A stretch of DNA of 64,000 nucleotides from Bog-473 sp963750075 (GTDB taxonomy: Bacteria; Actinomycetota; Acidimicrobiia; Acidimicrobiales; RAAP-2): contig CAVVPG010000001.1 in assembly GCA_963750075.1 (NCBI GenBank), positions 248,001-312,000 on the forward strand. The letters are read 5' to 3'. Of this stretch, positions 8,108-17,012 are shown in pieces. The position numbers were made by a program, and so were the translations under genes. A model generated the notes under the pieces. That model did not search any database. It was not told the DNA's origin and worked only from the letters and a program-made list of their open reading frames with translations. How positions within the stretch are numbered: the stretch's first letter is position 1; every line of letters starts with the position of its first letter.

Positions 8108-9192
8108 ATGAGCAGCAGCCCGTCCATCACCGATCCGGATCTCGACTTCGAGCCGAAGTGGGGCATCGAGTCGCCGTCGACGACGATGTTCGACTTCAAC
8201 TACACGGGCGGGCGGGACCAGCTCCTGCGCCTCTACGACAAGGGCACACGACGCCAGTGGATCGGCAGCGACCGCCTGGACTGGAGCCAGGAGGTCGACC
8301 TGACCAACCCGGTCGGGATGCCCGACGAGATGAACCCCATCTTCGGCACCGAGTGGTGGGACAAGATGTCCGAAGAGCGCAAGGGCGAGCTGCGCCGGCA
8401 CTTCGAGGCGTGGCGCTTCAGCCAGTTCATGCACGGCGAGCAGGGCGCGTTGATCTGCACGGCCAAGATCGTGCAGACGGTGCCCGACATCGACTCCAAG
8501 TTCTACGCGGCCACCCAGGTGATCGACGAGGCGCGCCACGTCGAGGTGTACAGCCGGTACCTGCACGAGAAGGTGCAGCTGGTGTACCCGCTCAACAAGC
8601 ACCTCAAGGCGCTGCTCGACGACGTCATCGCCGACAGCCGGTGGGACATGACGTATCTCGGCATGCAGGTGCTGATCGAGGGGCTCGCCCTCGCGGCCTT
8701 CGGGATCATCCGCAACAACGCCACCGAGCCGTTGGCCAAGGCGCTCAACGCCTACGTCATGCAGGACGAGGCACGCCACGTCATGTTCGGGCGCCTGGCG
8801 CTGCGCGACTACTACCCGCAGCTCACCCAGGCCGAGCGCGACGAGCGGGAGTCCTTCTGCATCGAGGCCTGCTACCTGATGCGGGACCGCTTCCTCGGCG
8901 AGGAGATCTGGGAGCGCCTCGGCCTCCCCCCGAGATCGGCGTCTACGTGGAGAACAGCGAGACGTTGCGGGTGTTCCGCAACTTCCTCTTCATGCGGATC
9001 GTCCCCATCCTGCGCGACATCGGCCTCTGGGGTCCGAAGCTGCGCTCGGCTTTCGAGGAGATGGGCGTGATCGGCTGGGCCGACACCGACATCGAGTCGG
9101 AGATGGCCGCGGACGAGAAGGCGGCGCAGGAGTACGACGAGGCTCGCGACGCGCGCATGGCGCACGTGAAGGCGGTGGCCGAGCAGGCCTGA
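8108..9192 (+). CDS. Ferritin-like diiron protein (AurF/R2-like), frameshifted
   Basis: Members of this fold use a carboxylate-bridged diiron centre for oxidation reactions. Two iron-binding helices are visible: IDEARHVEVYSRYL and MQDEARHVMFGRLAL, each giving the ExxH pair. The reading frame opened at ATG 8108 (AAGGGGGG upstream) breaks at a run of six C residues (8926-8931): after GLPP the protein becomes unrelated Arg/Ser-rich sequence, while the +1-shifted frame resumes EIGVYVENSETLRVFRNF and continues naturally to the stop at 9190-9192. One extra C restores an intact 361-residue protein. A homopolymer sequencing error is as likely as a real mutation. Confidence 0.78.
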
Positions 9193-9193
9193 G

Positions 9194-9637
9194 TCAGTCT
9201 GCTCCGGCCCGATCGGTCCGGCTGTCGCCCTCGAGCCCGGCCTGAATCTGCTGCGTCGGCTCGTTCGTATCGAGGTAGTCGCGCCAGGAGGTGACCTTGC
9301 CGTCGGCGTCCACGTCGATCACGGTCGCTCCCTGCATGGTGATGGGAATCCCCGGGCCGTCCCCCATGGTGAACGTCCCCGTGCCCGTCCACTCGAAGAC
9401 GGCCCAGTCCGCGCCGCCCCGGATCCGGTCCACCCGCTGCGACCAGTCGGGGAAGATGGCGTCGGTGTCCCGCGCGATCTTGTGCAGGTCCGTGCTCCAC
9501 GGGGTCACGGGATCGCAGAACCGGCCGCCGGGTGCGAAGAGGGCCGCGAACTCGTCGGGGCCGTGCACCGACTCGAAGGTGCGCGCCCACCCGTCCCAGT
9601 CCGGCTGGGCGCCCTTGCCCTGGGCCCCCGGGCTCAC
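9194..9637 (-). CDS. SnoaL-like / NTF2-fold protein
   Basis: A 147-residue alpha+beta protein with the NTF2-like pattern: WARTFESVHGPDEFAALFAP, then GGRFCDPVTPW and a C-terminal beta-rich part ATVIDVDADGKVTSWRDYLD, typical of SnoaL-type polyketide cyclases or steroid-isomerase-like proteins. Substrate unknown. The GTG start overlaps the stop of the upstream YbjQ gene by 4 bases, making it the last gene of a coupled operon. Confidence 0.8.
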   Translation of the reverse strand: MSPGAQGKGAQPDWDGWARTFESVHGPDEFAALFAPGGRFCDPVTPWSTDLHKIARDTDAIFPDWSQRVDRIRGGADWAVFEWTGTGTFTMGDGPGIPITMQGATVIDVDADGKVTSWRDYLDTNEPTQQIQAGLEGDSRTDRAGAD

Positions 9638-10521
9638 CGTCGTCTCCTCGCCTTGCCGCCACTCAGGCTCTCGGCCTCGAAGGTGACCACGGCGTCGTCG
9701 AGCGGGAGCACGACCTCGGGCCGCACGAACTGGTGCGCCTCCGCCACCAGGCGGACCGCCGTGCCCCAGGCCGTGAACCCGACCGCGTGGCGGGCGAAGC
9801 TCATGGGGCCCTCCGTGACCCTCACCTCCACCACTCCCTCACCGCCTACCTGCAACGCGGAACGCTGCATCTTCTCCATGGCCGACGCGCGGGCAGAGTA
9901 CATGGCCTCCGTGTAATTGGTCAGCTCGACGTTCTGGGTCGATTGCTTCATGGCGGTGCCGGCCGTTCTGCGGGGGGCGTAGACGAAGCAGGCGCCGAAG
10001 GCGAGACCGACCGGCATCCAGCCGGCACGCTGGAGCAGCGTGAAGTCGCGGGCCGAGAGGTCGGACACGAACGGCATCGCCTGGGCCGCGTCGGCGCCCC
10101 GGGAGTCCTTGCCGTCCGTGGGACGCACGGCGGTGCCGACGAGCTCGACGTCGATGTGGTGGGTGCGCACGGACACCTCGATCCGCACGCCGACGACGCC
10201 ATGGCCGTGCACCTTGCTGCACTCGCCGCGCAGCTGGCGGGCCGCCTGATCCACGGCGGCATCGTGCGCGTCCGATGCGAGCGAGATGGAGCCCCTCCCC
10301 CAGTTCCACACCCCGATCGGGACGGAGACCACGGCGACGCCGCAGACCAGGTCGAGCGGCTCCCAGCCGGCGGCGTGCAGCAGCAGCGCCTCGTCGACCG
10401 ACAGGTCCGAGGTGATCCCGCGCGCCTTCGATGCGGGCGCGGCGGTGGCCAGGGACTGGGCCCCCCGGAGCATCTCGGCCCGGATGTCGGGGGTGGGGGC
10501 GGTGGCGGGGCCCGCGTTCAT
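9634..10521 (-). CDS. Double YbjQ/heavy-metal-binding-domain protein, copy 3 of 3
   Basis: The 295-residue protein contains two YbjQ-type (UPF0145) domains. The first has ITSDLSVDEALLLHAAGWEP and VVGVRIEVS; the second repeats FVSDLSARDFTLLQRAGWMP and VEVRVTEG. YbjQ proteins form oligomers and are annotated heavy-metal-binding, though no function is proven. ATG 10521 overlaps the previous stop (ATGA). It is the third of three consecutive double-domain genes, indicating duplication within the operon. Confidence 0.75.
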   Translation of the reverse strand: MNAGPATAPTPDIRAEMLRGAQSLATAAPASKARGITSDLSVDEALLLHAAGWEPLDLVCGVAVVSVPIGVWNWGRGSISLASDAHDAAVDQAARQLRGECSKVHGHGVVGVRIEVSVRTHHIDVELVGTAVRPTDGKDSRGADAAQAMPFVSDLSARDFTLLQRAGWMPVGLAFGACFVYAPRRTAGTAMKQSTQNVELTNYTEAMYSARASAMEKMQRSALQVGGEGVVEVRVTEGPMSFARHAVGFTAWGTAVRLVAEAHQFVRPEVVLPLDDAVVTFEAESLSGGKARRRR

Positions 10522-11420
10522 GCGAGGCGCACCGTCGGCCTGGGGAGCACGATCTCGTCGAAGTCCTTGAAGCGCCGCACCCGGTTGCCCCGGAGCGTGC
10601 AGTCGATGACCTCGTCGCCCTGGGAGAGCTCCCGATTGACCACCTCGATGGTGGCGCCGTGGAGCTCGTCGCCGGCCAGCTGCTCGCGCACGTGCTTGCG
10701 GGCGAGCTGGCGCACGGCCATGTGGGCCTTGCTCACCTGCTCCACCAACTGGGGGCCGATGGAGGGAGCCCACCCCAACGTGCTGCCCTCCATGTAGTAC
10801 TCGGTCATGCAGTAGGCCCAGACCCGGACCGAGGCCAGCGCAGCGACCACGGCCACGGGCATGAAGCCGGCCTCGATCGACTTGGTCAGCCGCTGCCCGG
10901 CCAGATAGGTGGTCCACGGCACTCCTCCCGCCGGTGGCGGCCCACCGTCGACGGTGACGGCGGTGCCCAGGAAGTGGAACTCGGTGGTGCCCGTGTCGGC
11001 CACGTTCGAGATCCGGTCCACGACGCCGATCACGCCGTGGGCGCCGTGGGCGGTGGCCTCCTCGAGCATGCGCCGGTACGACGTGCCGTAGCCCTGGGCC
11101 CAGGCCTGTTCCACCCAGGGCTGCTCGAGGTTCTGACCCCACGTGCGGTGTTCGGCGGACACGAAACCGTGGGGACACCGGTAGGTCTCCGAGTACGACC
11201 CGTCACTCTGGGGACCGCCGACGTAGGGCGACATGCCCCGCATGTACCCCGACCCCTGCCCGTACCAGCCCCACTGCATCACGCAGAAGCCCTGGACGAG
11301 CGCGACCGGCTGCAGGCCCAGGTCGAGGCAGGCGGCGAAGTCGGGCACCGTCAGGCCCGAGGAGAACGCCGTCGACTCGAGCCGGCGGACGGCCGCCTCG
11401 GGGAGATCGGTGCCGGTCAT
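10518..11420 (-). CDS. Double YbjQ-like protein, divergent copy 2 of 3
   Basis: A 300-residue protein with the same two-domain plan as its neighbours but more divergent. The first unit begins FSSGLTVPDFAACLDLGLQP and includes AHGVIGVVDRIS; the second begins LAGQRLTKSIEAGFMPVAVV. An insert rich in Tyr/Trp/Gly (about 50-95) is not present in the other copies. ATG 11420 shares a base with the preceding stop (TGATG), implying translational coupling. Function unknown. Confidence 0.7.
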   Translation of the reverse strand: MTGTDLPEAAVRRLESTAFSSGLTVPDFAACLDLGLQPVALVQGFCVMQWGWYGQGSGYMRGMSPYVGGPQSDGSYSETYRCPHGFVSAEHRTWGQNLEQPWVEQAWAQGYGTSYRRMLEEATAHGAHGVIGVVDRISNVADTGTTEFHFLGTAVTVDGGPPPAGGVPWTTYLAGQRLTKSIEAGFMPVAVVAALASVRVWAYCMTEYYMEGSTLGWAPSIGPQLVEQVSKAHMAVRQLARKHVREQLAGDELHGATIEVVNRELSQGDEVIDCTLRGNRVRRFKDFDEIVLPRPTVRLA

Positions 11421-12250
11421 CAGTTGTCGAGCGAGATGATCGTGATCGGCTTGGGCAGCGTGACCTCCCCGCTCGTCTTGGTCACCGCGGTGCCGAGCGC
11501 CAGGAACTCGATCGTGTGCGAGCCCCACTGGTGCGACTTCTCCTCGAGGCGGACGCCCACGATGCCGTTGGCGTTGAGCCGGCCCGCCTCGTCCTGCATG
11601 CGCGTCATCGCCAGCTCCCGCGCCTCGTAGAGCGCCTGGGTGAAGTTGGGCAGCTCCACGTTCTGGCCCATCGACCCGAGCGCCTGCGTGAGCTTGCGGT
11701 GCGCGATGTGGAAGACGCACGTCCCCATGACGAGCGCCTGCGGGACGTGCCCGGTCTGCATCAGGGTCCAGAAGTCCTGGCCGGAGAGGTCGGAGGTGAA
11801 CGGCTTGCCGAGGGCGTTGCGGTACGACACCCCGTCCTCGGCCTTCACCGCCGTGCCGAATGCGATGAACTCGGCCGAGTCGTTGCCCCACTCGTAGTAG
11901 TTGACGTCGAGGCGCACCCCGACGACCCCGTCGGCGCCCAGCTCCTCGGCCTCCTCCTCCATCCGGTTCATCGCCAGCTCCCGGGCGGTGTACATCGCCT
12001 CGGTCAGCTTGGACAGCTCCTGGCTCTCGCCCCACTTCCGGGTCTGGATCCCGATGTGGTAGATCGACGATCCCATCACGAAGCCCAACGGGTGGAACCC
12101 GGCCTCCTTGACCAGGAGGAACTCGTTCACCGAGAGGTCGGACGTGAAGAGGCCGTGCTCCAGCTCCTCCAGCCGGTGCGCGGCGTCCTTGGGCAGGTCA
12201 TGGCCGATCTCGGCCGGGGGTTCGGGTGGTACCTGCGACGGGTCGGTCAC
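11420..12250 (-). CDS. Double YbjQ/heavy-metal-binding-domain protein, copy 1 of 3
   Basis: The clearest of the three: 276 residues with two near-identical units. Each begins with F(T)SDLS(V/G) and a (L/F)GFVMGSSIYHIG or LVMGTCVFHIAH strand, then a helix (LTEAMYTARELAMNRM; FTQALYEARELAMTRM) and a (G)VVGVRL strand. GTG 12250 overlaps the stop of the upstream gene (GTGA); a longer frame to 12346 adds only low-complexity sequence. The repeated helix-strand plan is that of the YbjQ family. Confidence 0.8.
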   Translation of the reverse strand: MTDPSQVPPEPPAEIGHDLPKDAAHRLEELEHGLFTSDLSVNEFLLVKEAGFHPLGFVMGSSIYHIGIQTRKWGESQELSKLTEAMYTARELAMNRMEEEAEELGADGVVGVRLDVNYYEWGNDSAEFIAFGTAVKAEDGVSYRNALGKPFTSDLSGQDFWTLMQTGHVPQALVMGTCVFHIAHRKLTQALGSMGQNVELPNFTQALYEARELAMTRMQDEAGRLNANGIVGVRLEEKSHQWGSHTIEFLALGTAVTKTSGEVTLPKPITIISLDN

Positions 12251-12726
12251 GACTGTCCTCCGATCACGATGTTCTCCAGGGCGAGGCGCGCCTGCTCGCT
12301 GTGGGCGGCCTCCGACTGCAAGGTGGCGAGGAGCCGGGTGAGCCACGCGTCCATCCCGACCTGCTCGCTGCGGATGCGGATGCCTCCCGACGAGTGACCG
12401 ATGCTGCAGCGAACGGTGCCGCCCTCGACGACGGCCTCGAGGGTGTCGTCGCCGAGCGAGATCCGCGCCGACTTGATGTCGTCGGACTTGCGGAAGCGTC
12501 CGCCCGAGCGCTCGACCACCATCCGGTCGCCCAGGACGTCGGCCAGCTGGGACACGAGCAGCTTGAGCATGATCCGCAGGTCCGTGCTGTTCGACGCCAG
12601 CTGCGACACCGCCATGCTCAGATCGAAGGCGGAGTCCGCACCCGCAACACCCTGGCCGGGAGCCGAACCGGTCAGTGCTGCATCTTCAGCTGGCGAGCCG
12701 GAGGGCTCCATCGACATTGGCCGCAT
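12247..12726 (-). CDS. Unknown protein, first gene of the YbjQ operon
   Basis: A 159-residue protein of no recognised family. The N-terminus is low complexity; residues about 33-159 look folded, with SQLASNSTDLRIMLKLLVSQ, ARISLGDDTLEAVVEGGTVRC and WLTRLLATLQSEAAHSEQAR. The pattern of a helix, a beta-hairpin and a final helix suggests a small soluble domain. Tight coupling with the downstream YbjQ genes suggests a partner or accessory role (inference). Confidence 0.6.
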   Translation of the reverse strand: MRPMSMEPSGSPAEDAALTGSAPGQGVAGADSAFDLSMAVSQLASNSTDLRIMLKLLVSQLADVLGDRMVVERSGGRFRKSDDIKSARISLGDDTLEAVVEGGTVRCSIGHSSGGIRIRSEQVGMDAWLTRLLATLQSEAAHSEQARLALENIVIGGQS

Positions 12727-12768
12727 CGTACCGCCACGCCGCCGGCGCGGTTCGGCGCACCCGCTCGG

Positions 12769-13218
12769 TCACGACGGCCGCGGCTCGCAGATCACGACGG
12801 GGATGTCCCGGCCGGCCCGCGCCTGGTAGGAGGCGTAGCCCTTGTAGGCGGCGACGATGTCCGGCCACAGCGCCTCCTTCTCGGCGGCCGACGCGGTCCT
12901 GGCCCGCATGGAGCGGGTCTCGCCGTACATGGTGATCTCCACGTCGGGGTTCGCAGTGAGGTTGCGGTACCACTGCGGGTCCCGGCCGTCGCCGCCCTTC
13001 GAGGCGATCAGGACCACCCGCTCGTCGTCGTGGATGGGCGCAGTGAGCATCGTCGTGCGTGGCTGCCCGCTCTTGCGCCCGATCGTGCGCAGCTCCACCC
13101 CCGGCATGCCGAGCAGGTCGCGGGGCCACCGGCCACCGGTCAGCTTCAGCGTCGCCTTGTGCGTGAGGTTCATCAGCTTGAAGCCGGCGTCGACCAGGAC
13201 GTTGCGAGTTTCGGCCAT
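12769..13218 (-). CDS. Deazaflavin (F420)-dependent nitroreductase family protein, Ddn-like
   Basis: Ddn-type enzymes use F420H2 to reduce quinones or nitro compounds. The 149-residue protein carries the family landmarks: GVELRTIGRKSGQPRTTML, the short loop around RVVLIASKGGDGRDPQWYRN, and NPDVEITMYGE, then a C-terminal SYQARAGRDIPVV segment. It resembles the Ddn/DUF385 fold. The gene sits 42 bp upstream of the YbjQ operon on the same strand and could be its first gene. Confidence 0.88.
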   Translation of the reverse strand: MAETRNVLVDAGFKLMNLTHKATLKLTGGRWPRDLLGMPGVELRTIGRKSGQPRTTMLTAPIHDDERVVLIASKGGDGRDPQWYRNLTANPDVEITMYGETRSMRARTASAAEKEALWPDIVAAYKGYASYQARAGRDIPVVICEPRPS

Positions 13219-13539
13219 GATGGTGCCTGATCCCTTCCGTGTGGCCCTTCACTTCGGTCGTGCGAGTCGTGCTCGTGATGCACGTCGCTCCGACGTGCCC
13301 GAGAAGTTCTCCCGGAAGGCGGGAAACGCGAGTTGATGTCCCCGCCCGGCACGCCAACATACCCGTCACGGGCGAAACGCCCGCTCCCCAACGAGAAGAC
13401 CCGCTCCCCAACGAGAAGACCCGCTCCCCAACGAGAAGAACAGCCAGAGAACGGTCGTTCCCGACGGAGAAACCGCCATGACGTTCGGTAGCATGGCGGC
13501 ACGGGATTCGGAGGTTGGCGAACTCATCCAACAAGGAGG
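13219..13539. other. Intergenic region of about 320 bp with tandem repeat
   Basis: No credible gene is visible between the divergent Ddn-like and GH43-like genes. The region presumably carries both promoters. It contains the 20-bp repeat array at 13381-13440, and an AAGGAGG ribosome site at its right end. Confidence 0.6.
13381..13440 (+). repeat. Three tandem copies of a 20-bp unit
   Basis: The unit CCGCTCCCCAACGAGAAGAC is repeated three times head-to-tail, the last with one changed base. There are no spacers, so it is not CRISPR. It lies about 100 bp upstream of the secreted protein gene. Confidence 0.95.
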
Positions 13540-15522
13540 ATGGTGTCTCCCCCAGGCATCGGCACCAACCGGCGACGTGCTCCCCACGCGATCCTCCGAT
13601 CGCTGCTCGCAGCGTGGGTCCTCCTCGGCGCGGCCGCCGTCCTCTCCGTCGGAGCCCCGGCCGCCGGCGCGGACAACTGGTCCCCCGTCCACCAAGGGGA
13701 CTTTCCGGATCCGAGCATCCTGTACGTCCCGGGACCAGCCAACTCGCCGGGCGTCTACTACGGCTTCGCCACGCAGAGCTTTGCTGTAACGAGCAGCATC
13801 ATCAACATCCAGGTCTCGACCTCGACGGACGGCGTCAACTGGACCCCGCTGAACGGTGTGGACGCCCTGCCCACGCTCGGGTCCTGGGCCAAAGAAGGAG
13901 AGACGTGGGCACCCAATGTCGTCCCCGACGCCCAGGGCCACGACTTCGTCATGTACTACACGGCGACAGAGGCGTCGTCGGGCGACCAGTGCATCGGCAG
14001 GGCCACCTCGGTCACGCCGATCGGGCCCTACACGGACACGTCCAACCTCCCAGTGGTCTGTCAGGACGGCTTCGACGTGAACAGCGCGGGCACGTTGGTC
14101 GACAACGGGAACTACGGCGGCAGCATCGACCCCGACGTCTTCACGGACCCGGCCACGGGTGACCCGTGGCTGATCTGGAAGGCCGACAGCAACCACCTCG
14201 GCGCGGGGGGCGCCACCTCCATCTGGTCCGTCCCCCTCACCCCGGATCTCGTCCCGGTGGCGAACACGACGCCGGCACCTCTTCTCAACGCGAGCCAGAC
14301 CAACTGGCAGAGCGGCATCGTCGAGGGTCCCGACATGGTGGCGACGCAGACCACGACGGGAACGCCGCCTCACACGACGACGGTCGACAACTACTACCTG
14401 TTCTACGCGGGAAGCGACGAGGGGGCGTCCACCTACGGGGTCGGCTGGGCCACGTGCAGCGGCCCATCGGGACCCTGCACCGATCAGTCGACGTCCGGGC
14501 CGTTGCTGGCCTCGGCGCCCGGCATGTCCGGGCCGGGTGGTCCCGACGTGTTCTCCCTACCTGCGGTCGGACAGTCTCCGGGTCACCTGGTCATGGCCTT
14601 CGCCGCCTGGCAGGGGACCGCCATCGGGTACCTCTCCTGTGGCATCCGACCCATGTACCTGGCCGACCTCAGCTTCGGAGCGAACAGCGACGGTGCGCCG
14701 ACGCTGTCCTCCAACGATCCCGCAGCGGCGCCCGCCTCCAGCCCGAGCTGCCCGGGACCGCCGGCGCTCCCGCCCGGATACTGGCAGGTCGCCGCCGACG
14801 GCGGCGTCTTCACCTTCGGGTCCGCCGGCTTCTACGGCTCGACCGGATCGATTCGGCTGAACAAGCCCGTCGTCGGCCTGGCGCCGACGCCGGACCGTCG
14901 GGGCTACTGGCTCGTGGCGAGCGACGGCGGCGTCTTCGCGTACGGCGACGCCGGGTTCTACGGATCGACGGGCAGCATCACCCTGAACAAGCCGGTCGTC
15001 GGGATGATCCCCTCCGTCGATGGGCACGGCTACTGGCTCGTTGCCAGCGACGGCGGTGTCTTCGCGTTCGGGGATGCACGGTTCTACGGCTCGGCCGGGG
15101 GCGACGGCCTGGCCTATCCGGTCACCGGCGCCGCGCCGAGCTTCCTCGGTGGCGGCTACTGGCTCGTCGACGCCAACGGCCAGGTCTTCAACTACGGCAA
15201 CGCCCCGTTCGAGGGGCAGCCGGCCTTCGCACCGGGCGGGTACCGGATCACCGGCCTGGCGGCGACCCACGATTCCTCCGGGTACTGGCTCGCCAGCGCG
15301 AACGGCAACGTGGCCGACTTCGGGGACGCCGCACCCTACGGTTCCATGATGGGCGCCCGCCTCAACGCGCCCATCGTCGGGATTGCCCCCACCCACGACG
15401 GCGCCGGCTACTGGCTGCAGGGATCCGACGGCGGCATCTTCACCTTCGGCGACGCGCCCTTCTTCGGTTCCATGGGCGGCCGTCCGCTCAATGCCCCGAT
15501 GGTCGGCATCGCCTCGGTCTGA
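13540..15522 (+). CDS. Secreted GH43-like glycosidase domain fused to six C-terminal propeller-type repeats
   Basis: The 660-residue protein has a signal peptide (basic RRRAPHAILRS, hydrophobic core, cut near AGA|DN at about 44). Next comes a domain of about 360 residues with the GH43-type opening DFPDPSILYVPG, GFATQ, and SIDPDVFTDPATGDPWLIWK, consistent with a five-bladed beta-propeller glycosidase. From residue 413 to the end there are six units of about 42 residues of the form GYWLVASDGGVFAYGDAGFY. The substrate is not known; the repeats may bind the cell wall or carbohydrate (inference). ATG 13540 abuts AAGGAGG, so GTG 13543 may be the real start. Confidence 0.78.
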   Translation: MVSPPGIGTNRRRAPHAILRSLLAAWVLLGAAAVLSVGAPAAGADNWSPVHQGDFPDPSILYVPGPANSPGVYYGFATQSFAVTSSIINIQVSTSTDGVNWTPLNGVDALPTLGSWAKEGETWAPNVVPDAQGHDFVMYYTATEASSGDQCIGRATSVTPIGPYTDTSNLPVVCQDGFDVNSAGTLVDNGNYGGSIDPDVFTDPATGDPWLIWKADSNHLGAGGATSIWSVPLTPDLVPVANTTPAPLLNASQTNWQSGIVEGPDMVATQTTTGTPPHTTTVDNYYLFYAGSDEGASTYGVGWATCSGPSGPCTDQSTSGPLLASAPGMSGPGGPDVFSLPAVGQSPGHLVMAFAAWQGTAIGYLSCGIRPMYLADLSFGANSDGAPTLSSNDPAAAPASSPSCPGPPALPPGYWQVAADGGVFTFGSAGFYGSTGSIRLNKPVVGLAPTPDRRGYWLVASDGGVFAYGDAGFYGSTGSITLNKPVVGMIPSVDGHGYWLVASDGGVFAFGDARFYGSAGGDGLAYPVTGAAPSFLGGGYWLVDANGQVFNYGNAPFEGQPAFAPGGYRITGLAATHDSSGYWLASANGNVADFGDAAPYGSMMGARLNAPIVGIAPTHDGAGYWLQGSDGGIFTFGDAPFFGSMGGRPLNAPMVGIASV

Positions 15523-15705
15523 GCCCTGCCCGCGGGGAGGACCCCGGCCGCGGCCAGGCCCCGACACCTCGGCCCGTCGCCGGGGCCTCCCCGCGTCCCG
15601 GCCACCCGGAAAGCGCCTCGAAGGGTCATACGGTCTGAAGCCGCGTCTGGATTGCGGCCTATCCTGTGCTCGGCGTGACCACCGGGACGGGAGGGAGGGC
15701 AGCTC

Positions 15706-16299
15706 ATGAGAGGCAGCGGCGGCGGGTTCGAACTGCGGGGCATCAACCACCTGGCGCTCGTGTGCCGGGACATGGAGCGGACGGTCGACTTCTACACCAA
15801 CGTGCTCGGCATGCCGCTGGTCAAGACGATCGAGCTGCCGGCGGGCATGGGCCAGCACTTCTTCTTCGACTGCGGCGGCGGCGACTGCCTGGCCTTCTTC
15901 TGGTTCCCCAACGCCCCCGACGGTGTGCCCGGGGTCAGCGCCCCCGCGGCCCGGCCGGACCAGGGTGACCTCACGAGCGCCATCGGCTCCATGAACCACG
16001 TCGCGTTCGACGTCGCCCCCGAGAAGATCGAGGAGTACCGCGACCGCCTCATCGCCGCCGGCGTCGACTGCACCGAGATAGCCAACCACGACGACTCCGA
16101 GTGGGGCATCAGCGACACCATGCACACGGGCGTGTACATCCGCAGCATCTACTTCCAGGACCCCGACGGGATCCTCCTGGAGTTCGCCTGCTGGTTACGC
16201 GAGTTCCACCTCTCCGACGTCTCCCACACGCCCGCCGGGGCCGTCGACGCCAACCTCGCCGCCGAGCCCGAGCTGCCCAGCCAGCCGACCCCGGTCTGA
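15706..16299 (+). CDS. VOC superfamily protein
   Basis: A 197-residue vicinal-oxygen-chelate protein. The first metal His is in GINHLALVCRDMERTVDFY, the second-module His in SMNHVAFDV, and the terminal Glu in PDGILLEFACW. The overall pattern resembles ring-cleavage dioxygenase or glyoxalase-like proteins. A GGGAGGG site precedes ATG 15706. It is followed after about 75 bp by an AhpD-like gene and could be in one operon with it. Confidence 0.85.
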   Translation: MRGSGGGFELRGINHLALVCRDMERTVDFYTNVLGMPLVKTIELPAGMGQHFFFDCGGGDCLAFFWFPNAPDGVPGVSAPAARPDQGDLTSAIGSMNHVAFDVAPEKIEEYRDRLIAAGVDCTEIANHDDSEWGISDTMHTGVYIRSIYFQDPDGILLEFACWLREFHLSDVSHTPAGAVDANLAAEPELPSQPTPV

Positions 16300-16329
16300 G
16301 GGTCCCGCCGACCGACCCCGAACCCGACC

Positions 16330-16360
<31 letters not shown>

Positions 16361-16373
16361 TCATACAGACACC

Positions 16374-17012
16374 GTGCCCCGACTCCGCCAGGTCCCCAAG
16401 GACGAGGCCACCGCGCCCATCGTCACCACCATGTACGAGTGGCTCTTCGAGGGCCGCGACCCCGTCGCCGAGCCGGGGCGGTGGGACGGCACCACCGGCG
16501 ACTGGTGGACCGTCTTCGCCCTGAGCCCGGACATCCTCGATCACTGCGTCAAGGGCTTCGGGCTCTACCAGTCGCCCACCCGGACGCTCGACCCCAAGCT
16601 GCGCGAGCTCGGCCAGATCCGGGCCGGCTGGGCCGCCGGCAGCCAGTTCGTCTTCAGCCAGCACGCCAAGTCGATGCGCGAGCTCGAGATGCCCGACGCG
16701 AAGATCACCCACATCCCCGCCTGGAGCGTCGCCCCCGAGGGCACCTACGACGCCGCCGAGCGCGCCGTCCTGGCGTACACCGACTGCCTCGTCTACGACC
16801 ACGGGCGCGTCCCCGACGAGCTCTTCGCCGAGCTCGAGCGGCACCTCGACGAGGTGGCGATCCTCGAGCTCACCTACATCACGACGCTGTACTTCCAGCA
16901 CGCCGTGATGTCGAAGGCGCTGCGCACCGAGTTCGACGACCGCGACGATCCCGTCGTCGAGGTTCCCGGCCCTCCGGGTGCCTCCGCCCTGCATCCGGGC
17001 TCGGGCCGGTGA
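16374..17012 (+). CDS. Carboxymuconolactone decarboxylase / AhpD-like family protein
   Basis: A 212-residue alpha-helical protein. The motif LRELGQIRAGWAAGSQFVFS matches the CMD family core (normally ELxxLRxAxxxGxxYEWxxH), followed by QHAKSMRELEM, and the later helix VAILELTYITTLYFQHAV matches the terminal helix. No CxxC is present, so it is not a thiol peroxidase of the AhpD type. GTG 16374 falls right after the hexamer repeat; the gene ends overlapping the next one (GTGA). Confidence 0.8.
   Translation: MPRLRQVPKDEATAPIVTTMYEWLFEGRDPVAEPGRWDGTTGDWWTVFALSPDILDHCVKGFGLYQSPTRTLDPKLRELGQIRAGWAAGSQFVFSQHAKSMRELEMPDAKITHIPAWSVAPEGTYDAAERAVLAYTDCLVYDHGRVPDELFAELERHLDEVAILELTYITTLYFQHAVMSKALRTEFDDRDDPVVEVPGPPGASALHPGSGR

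Noticed and set aside
13381..13440. CRISPR array
   Set aside because: The three repeats are directly adjacent with no spacers, and no cas genes are present. The same holds for the other tandem arrays.
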